A stretch of DNA of 64,000 bases. It comes from Deinococcus seoulensis. Lineage in GTDB: Bacteria > Deinococcota > Deinococci > Deinococcales > Deinococcaceae. Shown in pieces: positions 53,930-64,000 of this stretch. The DNA is taken from positions 62,001 to 126,000 of the forward strand of contig NZ_BMQM01000007.1 of NCBI RefSeq assembly GCF_014648115.1. The letters run 5' to 3'. A program made the position numbers and the translations under genes. The notes beneath the pieces are model-generated. The model made no database searches, had not been told where the DNA came from, and was given only the letters and a program-made list of their open reading frames with translations. Every line of letters begins with the position of its first letter. The first letter of the stretch is position 1.

Positions 53930-55300
53930 ATGACTGCCTCTGCTACCGCTGCCCTGCCGCCGCGCCCGCCGGGCCTGCCTCTGGTGGGGCACGCGCCCGC
54001 CCTGATGCGGGACGTGCTGGGCTTCATGACCCGCATCAGCCGCGAGTACGGGGACGTGGTGCGCGTGGGGCTGGCTGGGCGCGAGGTCTGGGTGGTCAGT
54101 CACCCGGCCGACATCGAGACGCTGCACATCCAGACGGGCCGCCTGTTCGACAAGGGCCTTCAGCGCGACCCGCTGCTGGCCCGGCTGCTGGGCGGGGGCC
54201 TGCTGGTCTCGGAAGGGGACTTCTGGTTGCGGCAGCGGCGACTGGCGCAACCGGCCTTCCACAGCGCCCGCATTCAGGGGTACCTGAGTGTCATGCAGGC
54301 GCAGACGCAGGCGCTCTGCCAGGACTGGGCGGCGGGCGGCGTGCGGGACGTCAATGCCGACCTGTCGAGCATGACCCTGCGGATCGTGATGCGCAGCGTG
54401 ATGGGCCTCCCAGAGAACAGCGACCAGGTCGAGCGCATCTCACGCGCGCTGGACGACGCGCTGACCGGCTTCCGGCGCAACTACGGCGTGCCGCTCCCGG
54501 CGGGCCTGCCCACGCCCGCCCGCCGTCAGTTCCGGCGGGGCAGTGACGACATGGACGCCGTCATGAAGCAACTGATCGCCGGGCGCCGCGCGGCGGGCGG
54601 CACGCACGACGACCTGCTGGACATGCTGCTCTCGGCGCGGGACGACAGCGGGCAGCCCATGACCGACCCGCAACTGCTCGACGAGGTGAAGAACATCCTG
54701 CTGGCCGGGCACGACACGACCGCCAGCACCCTGAGTTTCGCGCTGTACCTGCTCGCCACGCACCCAGACGCCGAGCAGCGGCTCGCGCAGGAGCTGAGCA
54801 GCGTGCTGGGCGGCGTGACAGGTGGCCGCCTGCCGGAACTGGGCGACCTGCGCAGCCTGCCGTTCCTGGACGCCGTCATCAAGGAAACGCTGCGCCTGTA
54901 CCCGGCCGCGTGGAGCACGCAGCGCGAGGCGCGGCAGGAGGTGACGGTCGGCGGGTACGTCGCGCCGCCCGGCACGCTGTTCGTGATCAACCACTGGGTC
55001 ACGCAGCGCGACCCGCGTTTCTTCGACGCGCCCGGGGAATTCCGGCCGGAACGCTGGCTGGACGGCCTGGAAGCCCGCCTGCCCAAGTACGCGTACTTCC
55101 CGTTCGGTGGGGGTGGCCGCATCTGCATCGGCCGGGAGTTCGCGCGCCTGGAAGCCGCGGTCGCCCTGGCCGGACTGGTGCAGGCCTTCACGTACCAGAC
55201 CGTGCGGCCCCTGCGCCTGGAACCCGCCATCAGCCTGCGCCCACAGGGGGGCCTGCCCCTGCGCGTGCAACCCAGGCAAGGGGGAGCAGTGAACGGTTGA
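53930..55300 (+). CDS. Cytochrome P450
   Basis: 456 residues, soluble (no membrane anchor). I-helix LLAGHDTTASTL (about 259-266), ExxR in IKETLRLYPA, the PERF-like FRPERWLDG, and heme loop FPFGGGGRICIGREF with Cys399. TAGACT lies six bases before the ATG. Deinococcus P450s include a carotenoid 2-hydroxylase in deinoxanthin synthesis; this is one candidate, but the substrate is unproven. The last codons and the stop lie in heptamer array C. Confidence 0.9.
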   Translation: MTASATAALPPRPPGLPLVGHAPALMRDVLGFMTRISREYGDVVRVGLAGREVWVVSHPADIETLHIQTGRLFDKGLQRDPLLARLLGGGLLVSEGDFWLRQRRLAQPAFHSARIQGYLSVMQAQTQALCQDWAAGGVRDVNADLSSMTLRIVMRSVMGLPENSDQVERISRALDDALTGFRRNYGVPLPAGLPTPARRQFRRGSDDMDAVMKQLIAGRRAAGGTHDDLLDMLLSARDDSGQPMTDPQLLDEVKNILLAGHDTTASTLSFALYLLATHPDAEQRLAQELSSVLGGVTGGRLPELGDLRSLPFLDAVIKETLRLYPAAWSTQREARQEVTVGGYVAPPGTLFVINHWVTQRDPRFFDAPGEFRPERWLDGLEARLPKYAYFPFGGGGRICIGREFARLEAAVALAGLVQAFTYQTVRPLRLEPAISLRPQGGLPLRVQPRQGGAVNG

Positions 55301-55384
55301 TGGTTAAAAGGGGATGGGTGATGGAGGCGTTCCCGCTCTCCATCACCCATCCTCCATCACCTATCGACCTTCAACCATCGACCC
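55291..55384. repeat. Heptamer array C forming a long palindromic terminator
   Basis: Units such as CCATCAC CCATCCT CCATCAC CTATCGA CCTTCAA CCATCGA (right half) face a reverse-complement array on the left. GATGGGTGATGGAG (55313-55326) pairs perfectly with CTCCATCACCCATC (55338-55351), and the flanks GGTTGATGGTT and AACCATCGACC extend the pairing. It lies between the convergent P450 and gdhA stops and even encodes the P450 stop (TGA 55298-55300). Likely a bidirectional terminator. Confidence 0.75.
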
Positions 55385-56737
55385 TCACGGGTACAGGCCG
55401 CGCAGCGCGCGCGCTTCGAGCACGCGGGTGCAGGCGACGATGTACACGGCGGTGCGCAGGGTCACGCCGTGGCGTTCCTTCACGTCCCAGAGGCTCACGA
55501 AGGCCTCGCTCATGATCCGGTCGAGGCGTTTGTTGATCTCGTCCTCGGTCCAGAAGAACGAGCTGAAGTCCTGCACCCACTCGAAGTACGACACGGTCAC
55601 GCCGCCCGCGTTGGCCAGCACGTCCGGCACGACGGTCACGCCGCGTTCGGCGAGCAGGTCGTCGGCGGCGGGAATGGTGGGGCCGTTGGCGCCCTCGACG
55701 ATCAGTTTTGCCCGGATGCGCCCGGCGTTCTCCAGCGTGATCTGTTTTTCCAGCGCGGCGGGAATCAGGACGTCGCAGTCCACGTCCCAGAACTCGTCGC
55801 GTTTCAGTTCCTCGGTGCCGGGCAGGCCCAGGATCGAGCCGGTGCGGCGCAGGTGCTCCAGCGCGGCGGCCGGGTCGATCCCGGCGCTGCTGTGGATGGT
55901 GCCGCTCACGTCCTGAATGGCCACGATCCGCGCGCCGTGCTCATGGAAGATGCGGGACGCGGCCTCGCCGACGTTCCCGAAGCCCTGCACGGCCACCCGC
56001 GCGCCCTCCAGCGGCATGCCGAGTTTCTTCAGCGCCTCGGCCCCGGCGACGAACACGCCGCGCCCGGTGGCGTCCGCGCGGCCCAGGCTGCCGCCCAGCG
56101 ACACGGGTTTGCCGGTCACGACGCCGGTCGCGGTGCGGCCCACGTTCATGGAGTACGTGTCCATCATCCACGCCATCGTCTGCGGGTTGGTGTTCACGTC
56201 CGGCGCGGGAATGTCCTTCTCCGGCCCGATGATCAGGCCGATCTCGGTGGTGTAGCGGCGCGTCAGGCGCTCGAGTTCCCCGGTGGAGTACTTGCGCGGG
56301 TCGATGCGGATACCGCCCTTGCCGCCCCCGTACGGGAGGTTCACGGCGGCGTTCTTGATGGTCATCCACGCCGAGAGTGCCATGACCTCGCTGAGCGTCA
56401 CGTCCTGGTGGAAACGCACGCCGCCCTTGGCGGGGCCGCGCGAGGTGTTGTGCTGCACGCGGTAGCCCTCGAAGTGCGCGACGGTGCCGTCGTCGAGGTG
56501 AATGGGCACGTCCACGACCAGAATCCGTTTGGGCCGCTTAAGGGTCTCGACCCAGTACGCGAGTTTACCCAGGTACGGCGTGACACGCTCGACCTGCTCG
56601 AGGTAGATCTCGTACGGCCCGAGGTTGTTCGGGTCGAGGTAACTGGGAATGTCGTGCGCGCCGTACTTCTTCTGGGGCTGGTGGCCGGAATTCTGCTGGC
56701 CGGGGTCCTGATGGCTGGGGTCCTGGGTGGCGGTCAT
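55385..56737 (-). CDS. gdhA: Glutamate dehydrogenase, catalytic type
   Basis: 450 residues. Interconverts glutamate and 2-oxoglutarate plus ammonia. All key residues are present: K104 ([10 protein letters not shown]), K128, catalytic K140 ([13 protein letters not shown]) and D180 (PAPDVNTN). Rossmann motif VQGFGNVG. An N-terminal Gln-rich extension ([18 protein letters not shown]) precedes the domain. AAGGAGG lies seven bases before ATG 56737. A paralogue lacking one key lysine lies immediately upstream, as in Thermus, where two such subunits form hetero-oligomers. Confidence 0.95.
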   Translation of the reverse strand: MTATQDPSHQDPGQQNSGHQPQKKYGAHDIPSYLDPNNLGPYEIYLEQVERVTPYLGKLAYWVETLKRPKRILVVDVPIHLDDGTVAHFEGYRVQHNTSRGPAKGGVRFHQDVTLSEVMALSAWMTIKNAAVNLPYGGGKGGIRIDPRKYSTGELERLTRRYTTEIGLIIGPEKDIPAPDVNTNPQTMAWMMDTYSMNVGRTATGVVTGKPVSLGGSLGRADATGRGVFVAGAEALKKLGMPLEGARVAVQGFGNVGEAASRIFHEHGARIVAIQDVSGTIHSSAGIDPAAALEHLRRTGSILGLPGTEELKRDEFWDVDCDVLIPAALEKQITLENAGRIRAKLIVEGANGPTIPAADDLLAERGVTVVPDVLANAGGVTVSYFEWVQDFSSFFWTEDEINKRLDRIMSEAFVSLWDVKERHGVTLRTAVYIVACTRVLEARALRGLYP

Positions 56738-56790
56738 GGTGGGGCCTCCTTCGGAGGGGAGAAAGCAGGGGAGGGGCAGGTTGGCGCCGG

Positions 56791-58035
<1,245 letters not shown>

Positions 58036-58460
58036 GAGTGGTTCTCCTTGTCTTCCGGGGGTGGCCTGAAGTCGGGGCGAGGGGGTGGGTGGGGTGGGTT
58101 TTGGCCCCCGAAGCATACACGCCTGCGCGCAGTCGCATAGACAGGTGCGGGGCCACGGCTGGCCCGCTGACGGGGTGGGCTGAACAGGTGAGACCCATCA
58201 AGTTGTATCCAGTATTCAATCCGGCGTCAACCCCGTTTCGCTGCGCTCCTCACGCGAAAAACATGAACCGGTTCCAGCGCAGCAATCTTGCGCGCAGCCC
58301 CCCGACGACCTCCCAAACGGCAGGTCGGGGCGGGCAGGGCTGGTCGCCCCGGCCCCCACCCTGCCCGCCCCACCCCGTCCCTGCCCGCTGGACAACAGGC
58401 TTGGCGGCGACCCCCACACCGGAAGCCGCCGCCCATCCTGCCCTGCACCCCGCCACGCGG
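58036..58460 (-). other. Non-coding leader upstream of gdhB
   Basis: 425 bases without a gene. On the minus strand a TTGACG (58230-58225), 17-base spacer, TACAAC (58207-58202) pair is a possible promoter, and TATGCT near 58119-58114 is another -10 candidate. The far end (58300-58460) is very C-rich with no evident signal. Confidence 0.45.
58202..58230 (-). promoter_or_regulatory. Possible sigma-70 promoter of gdhB-gdhA
   Basis: -35 TTGACG and -10 TACAAC, exactly 17 bases apart on the minus strand, leaving a leader of about 160 bases before the gdhB ATG. Confidence 0.4.
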
Positions 58461-59453
58461 TCAGGTCAGACGTTCAATCTCACGCCGCGCCAGCCCCTCC
58501 AGCGCCGCACGCGCCTCCGAGAGCGGCAACGCCCCCAGCGCGTCGATTGCCAGCTGCGCCCGGCGACGAATCTCCTCACGCGTCCGGTCCAGCGCCCCGA
58601 ACTGCGCCGCCAGCAGCCGCACACGCTCCACATCACCCGGCTGCGCCGCCCGCCGCTCCACGATGTCACGCACCTCACTGCCATGCGGGCCGTCCAGCAG
58701 CGCCAGCACCGGCAGCGTCGCCTTCCCCTCACGCAGGTCACCGCCCACCGGCTTACCGATCACGGCCTCATCACCCGCGAGGTCCAGCAGATCGTCCTGC
58801 ATCTGGAACGCCATGCCGTACTCCCGCCCGAACGTCGCCAGCGCCTCCCGCACGTGCGCCGGCGCGCCCAGCAACACCGCCGGGGCCGACGCCGCCAGCT
58901 CCGTCAGGGCCGCCGTCTTCCCGTGAATCACCTGCAGGTAATGCCGGACCTCGTACTCCTGGTACGCCGCCAGCTGAAACTGCAGCACCTCACCCTCGCA
59001 GATCACGCTGGCCGTCTGCCCGAACATGCGCGTCAGGGCCGGACCGCCCGGCATGCCCGACAGCAGCACCAGCAACCGCGACAGCATGAAATCGCCACTC
59101 ATGACGCTCACCACGTTCCCGAACCGCCGGAACGCCGCCTGCTGCCCCCGCCGCGTATCGGCGTCGTCGATCAGATCGTCATGCAGCAGCGAAGCCGAGT
59201 GCAGCAACTCCACGCCCACACCCAGGTCCAGCACGTCACCCCACCCGCCCGTCCCGCCCGCCAGCCCACTGCCCGGCTGCGCGCCCAGCGCCTGCGCGGC
59301 CAGCAGCACCAGCAGCGGCCGCACGCGCTTGCCCCCCGCCGCGACCAGATCGTCACCGATCAACTCGATGAACTCCACGTCCGAGCGCAGCACCTCACGC
59401 AGACGCGCGTCGAACGTCGCATCCGGAACGCACAGGGCGGCCACACCAGTCAT
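58461..59453 (-). CDS. Polyprenyl diphosphate synthase
   Basis: 330 residues. Chain-elongating trans-prenyltransferase. First aspartate-rich motif LLHDDLIDDADTRRG, second FQMQDDLLDLAGD, plus GGKRVRPLLVLLAAQ near the N-terminus. The product length (for menaquinone side chains) cannot be read reliably; the residues before the first motif (ELLHSASLL) are small-to-medium. TATACT lies six bases before ATG 59453. No menaquinone genes adjacent. Confidence 0.93.
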   Translation of the reverse strand: MTGVAALCVPDATFDARLREVLRSDVEFIELIGDDLVAAGGKRVRPLLVLLAAQALGAQPGSGLAGGTGGWGDVLDLGVGVELLHSASLLHDDLIDDADTRRGQQAAFRRFGNVVSVMSGDFMLSRLLVLLSGMPGGPALTRMFGQTASVICEGEVLQFQLAAYQEYEVRHYLQVIHGKTAALTELAASAPAVLLGAPAHVREALATFGREYGMAFQMQDDLLDLAGDEAVIGKPVGGDLREGKATLPVLALLDGPHGSEVRDIVERRAAQPGDVERVRLLAAQFGALDRTREEIRRRAQLAIDALGALPLSEARAALEGLARREIERLT

Positions 59454-59573
59454 GGACGCAGTATAGGAAACGCAGGCGGGGCAAAACGTACCGCTGCCCG
59501 CCAAGATCCCCCCACCACCCCCAACGTCCGGGCCGGAGCAGTGGCCCGGCCCCAGCACAGCCCCAGCACAGCC

Positions 59574-59933
59574 TCAGTGACTCCCGTGCCCGCCCCCCAG
59601 GTTCAGCAGCGCCACCCCACCCACGATCAACGCGATCCCGGCCAGCGCCGTCCAGCTGAACGCATCCCGGAAGTACACCCATCCGATCACCGCCACCAGC
59701 GCCGTCCCCACCCCGCTCCACACGGCGTACGTGTACCCGATCGGCAGCGACCTGAGCGCCTGCCCCATCAGCCAGAACGCCACGCCGTACCCCGCCACCG
59801 TCAACACCGACGGCCACGGCCGCGTGAACCCCTCACTGGCCCGCAACGCACTCGTCGCGACAACCTCCGACACGATGGCCAGACCCAGCAGTAACAGCGG
59901 CGACACGGACAGAGCGGAGGCAGGTAGCGGCAT
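59574..59933 (-). CDS. Small multidrug-resistance (SMR) efflux protein
   Basis: 119 residues, four membrane helices. LLGLAIVSEVVATSALRASEGFTRPWPS carries the essential helix-1 glutamate; PIGYTYAVWSGVGTALVAVIGWVYF is the signature of the EmrE/SugE family. Likely exports quaternary ammonium or guanidinium compounds. ATG 59933 fits family starts better than an in-frame ATG ten codons earlier. Divergent from the next gene. Confidence 0.9.
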   Translation of the reverse strand: MPLPASALSVSPLLLLGLAIVSEVVATSALRASEGFTRPWPSVLTVAGYGVAFWLMGQALRSLPIGYTYAVWSGVGTALVAVIGWVYFRDAFSWTALAGIALIVGGVALLNLGGGHGSH

Positions 59934-60033
59934 ACCCCCGCAGCATGCCCCGCACGCGAACATGAAGCAAACCCCCCGCCTCTGCCCGCTTGTCCCTCGC
60001 CAGTCACATGGTCCTCATGCTAAAACGCTAGGT

Positions 60034-60618
<585 letters not shown>

Positions 60619-60644
60619 ACCAGTAGCGCAATCCCAGAAGCGCA

Positions 60645-60683
60645 AGCCGGGCGGCCCAGTCATTTCGACTGGGCCGCCCGGCT
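60645..60683. terminator. Bidirectional terminator hairpin
   Basis: AGCCGGGCGGCCCAGT (60645-60660) pairs perfectly over 16 bp with ACTGGGCCGCCCGGCT (60668-60683). It lies between the convergent stress-protein and lactonase genes. Confidence 0.88.
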
Positions 60684-60700
60684 GTCGGTGGGTGCGGGGC

Positions 60701-61672
60701 TCAGCCGAACAGCCGCGCGGGGTTCCCGACCGTCATCTGCTGCACCTGCTCGGCGCCCACCCCCCGGCGCTCCAGTTCCGGCAGGATGTCATCGGTCAGG
60801 TGCAGCGGGTGCCAGTCCTTCACGGCGCCCAGGATGGCGTCCGGCATGGGAATCGGGCGGCCCAGCCACTGCCAGATGGAATCGTGGGACAGCAGGATCC
60901 GGTCCGCGAAGCCCTCGCCCAGCAGCGTGGTCAGCACGTCCAGACGCTGCGCGTCGGTGGGGGTGCCCACCAGTCCCTGCAACCCGATACGGTCGAAGGC
61001 GACGCTCACGCCGTGCGACAGCGTTTCGCGGTGGTACGCGGGGTCCGTGTTGCCGTCCATGTGCCCGATCATGATCCGGGCCGGGTCCGCGCCGTGCGAC
61101 AGCAGGAGCCGCGCCTGCTGCGGCCCCTGCCGTCCCTCCTGCGTGTGCGTGATGATCGGCACGCCCGTGTCCCGCTGCACGCGCGCGGCCGCCCGGAAGA
61201 ACATCTGCTCGTACGGCGTGATCGCGTCGCGGCTGCTGGCCAGTTTGATCACCCCGGCCCGCACGCCGCTCGCGCCGATGCCTGCCGTGACCTCGTGGCG
61301 CATCAGTTCCTCGATCTCGGCCTCGCCGCCACCCAGGGACGCCCGGAACTTGAAGTACGTCGCGGCGCCCTCGCCCTCGTAGTAGTAGCCGCTGCTGCAC
61401 AGGATGCGCAGGCCGCTGCGTTCGCTCAGGTCCCGCAGGAACGCCGGGTCGCGCCCGCACTCGTTCGGGGTGGCGTCCACCAGCGTCCGTATGCCACGCG
61501 CCAGCAGGTTGCGGGCCACGTCCTCGCAGGCATTCAGGGCTGCCTCCCGGTCGAAGGGGCCGAGCGTCAGGTCGCCCTGATAGCCGGGGTACCCGAACAG
61601 GACGTGCTCGTGCGGCAGGGTGAATCCCAGTTCGCTGGCAGGAACGGGGCCGGTAACGGTCTGTGCACTCAT
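60701..61672 (-). CDS. Phosphotriesterase-like lactonase (DR0930 type)
   Basis: 323 residues, TIM-barrel binuclear metal hydrolase. The ligand set H21, H23, carboxylated K143, H176, H204, D264 falls at exactly the positions described for D. radiodurans DR0930, a lactonase with promiscuous phosphotriesterase activity. Motifs: LPHEHVLFG, GVIKLASS, PIITHTQEG, IMIGHMDGN, LLSHDSIWQ. It probably hydrolyses lactones, perhaps quorum-sensing or metabolic lactones. Strong AGGAGG lies before ATG 61672. A hairpin is in its leader. Confidence 0.93.
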   Translation of the reverse strand: MSAQTVTGPVPASELGFTLPHEHVLFGYPGYQGDLTLGPFDREAALNACEDVARNLLARGIRTLVDATPNECGRDPAFLRDLSERSGLRILCSSGYYYEGEGAATYFKFRASLGGGEAEIEELMRHEVTAGIGASGVRAGVIKLASSRDAITPYEQMFFRAAARVQRDTGVPIITHTQEGRQGPQQARLLLSHGADPARIMIGHMDGNTDPAYHRETLSHGVSVAFDRIGLQGLVGTPTDAQRLDVLTTLLGEGFADRILLSHDSIWQWLGRPIPMPDAILGAVKDWHPLHLTDDILPELERRGVGAEQVQQMTVGNPARLFG

Positions 61673-61695
61673 GCGGACCTCCTGCGGGCCGTGAA

Positions 61696-61740
61696 GCCCG
61701 GCTGATGTGTTGTGTCAGGAGGTCATGCTTTCAGCCGGGC
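61696..61740 (-). promoter_or_regulatory. Hairpin in the lactonase leader
   Basis: GCCCGGCTGA (61696-61705) pairs perfectly with TCAGCCGGGC (61731-61740) around a 25-base loop, between the pabC stop and the lactonase ATG. It could terminate pabC transcription or fold in the lactonase leader. Confidence 0.5.
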
Positions 61741-61763
61741 GGGGCCACGTCAAGCGGCGATCC

Positions 61764-62464
61764 TCAACCGCCGGGCCAGACGAGCGCCGGGTCGGTCGTG
61801 TCCGGCCACTGTGCGTTCAGGTGCAGGCTCATGTTGCTCAGGCCTTCGAGGCGGGCCACGGGTACCACGCCCACGCCGCTGCCGCACACCCACGCGCGGG
61901 TCACGCGGGCCAGTTCGGCTGCGTGGACAGGCCGGGTGGCGTGCGGTGTGCCGCGCAGGAAGGCGGCGCGGGTCACGGAGGGCAGGCCGCCCGCCGGGAC
62001 GACCAGTTCGCCGTCCAGTTCCAGCAGCGGCGAGGTGCGGCTGCCGTCCACGACCTGCCCGTGTGCGTCCAGCAGCCACCCCTCGAAGGCGGGCGCGGCC
62101 TCCCGCGCGGCGAGGCGGTACGGGAGGTAATTGCCGGTCTTGTGCGCGCCGAGCTGCGGGTGGACCTGCATGCCGGTCAGGTGGACGGTCACGCCGCTTT
62201 CCGGGCGCGGGCCGGGCGTCAGGGGGCGGTGCGCGGCGAAGGTGCCGCCGTCCGTGACGGTCACGCGCAGCAGGCCCCAGGCGTGCGGGTCCAGGGGGGG
62301 CAGGTCGGGGTCCGGGTCGGGTAGGCCCAGGAACGCGCAGGTGTCCCGCAGCCGTGCGAGGTGCTCGGGCCACAGCAGTGGCGCGCCCAGCCGCGTGCGG
62401 ACGGTCGTGAAGGCGGTCGCGCCGTGCAGCCACGCGGGGTCGTTCACGGCGTCTGGCAGCGGGT

Positions 62465-62468
<4 letters not shown>
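61764..62468 (-). CDS. pabC: Aminodeoxychorismate lyase-like class IV aminotransferase
   Basis: 234 residues, fold type IV PLP enzyme. HGATAFTTVRTRLGAPLLWPEHLARL carries the N-terminal region; THKTGNY-like AHKTGNYLPYRLA carries the PLP lysine, and DAHGQVVDGSRTSPLLELDG the C-terminal signature. It completes p-aminobenzoate synthesis for folate. ATG 62468 overlaps the stop of the upstream pabB-pabA fusion by four bases (ATGA), supporting the role. Confidence 0.9.

Positions 62469-64000
<1,532 letters not shown>

Overview
The window is a GC-rich chromosomal segment that looks like a Deinococcus species. The support is a caa3-type (A2 class) cytochrome oxidase locus, a phosphotriesterase-like lactonase whose metal ligands sit at the same residue numbers as D. 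radiodurans DR0930, paired glutamate dehydrogenase paralogues, a Nudix-fold protein, and many genes whose only promoter signal is a TANNNT box 5-9 nt before the start codon (leaderless transcription, known to be common in Deinococcus). It is almost entirely core chromosome. I saw no prophage, transposase, integrase, rRNA operon or CRISPR array.

Layout. 1-6.5 kb: end of an arginase-like gene, a degenerate Nudix protein, a VUT/YhhQ transporter, a GH31 alpha-glucosidase, an RNase H-like protein, a small HTH protein and pyrE. 6.7-10.5 kb: a probable heterodimeric ABC exporter. 10.7-16.5 kb: hemC with an uncatalogued small membrane ORF, asparaginase, a Zn-ribbon coiled-coil protein, MFS, nth and tRNA-Trp. 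16.8-23 kb: cutA, a LapA-like protein, accD-accA, LysE, HAD phosphatase, WD40 protein, ttcA. 23.3-32.8 kb: a class A penicillin-binding protein and two large secreted DUF11-type surface proteins. 32.9-43.8 kb: pnp, aldo/keto reductase, a PLDc_N-SDR fusion, a VOC-VOC-peptidase E operon, a molybdopterin oxidoreductase, a DHFR-like protein, a cysteine-less ArsC-like protein and ruvB. 43.9-51.5 kb: the aa3/caa3 oxidase and heme A assembly genes (sco, ctaD-E fusion, ctaC, ctaB, ctaA, divergent ctaM-like). 51.6-64 kb: MFS, panB, P450, gdhA/gdhB, polyprenyl synthase, SMR pump, a stress-type membrane protein, lactonase, pabC and a pabB-pabA fusion cut by the window end.

Two families of non-coding repeats are the most unusual content. 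The first is a ~140-160 bp element with inverted ends (TGATACGGACT / AGTCCGTATGA) and two internal hairpins. It is present in seven full copies, one 55-bp end-only copy and one possible remnant. In six of these nine loci the first three bases of the repeat (TGA) are the stop codon of the upstream gene. The second is a set of degenerate heptamer arrays (unit CCATCAA) at four gene ends, two of them folded into long inverted repeats; one supplies the stop codon of the P450 gene.

All functional assignments come from reading motifs and family resemblance; no database search was possible. Start codons were chosen from Shine-Dalgarno sites, leaderless -10 spacing and family start positions.
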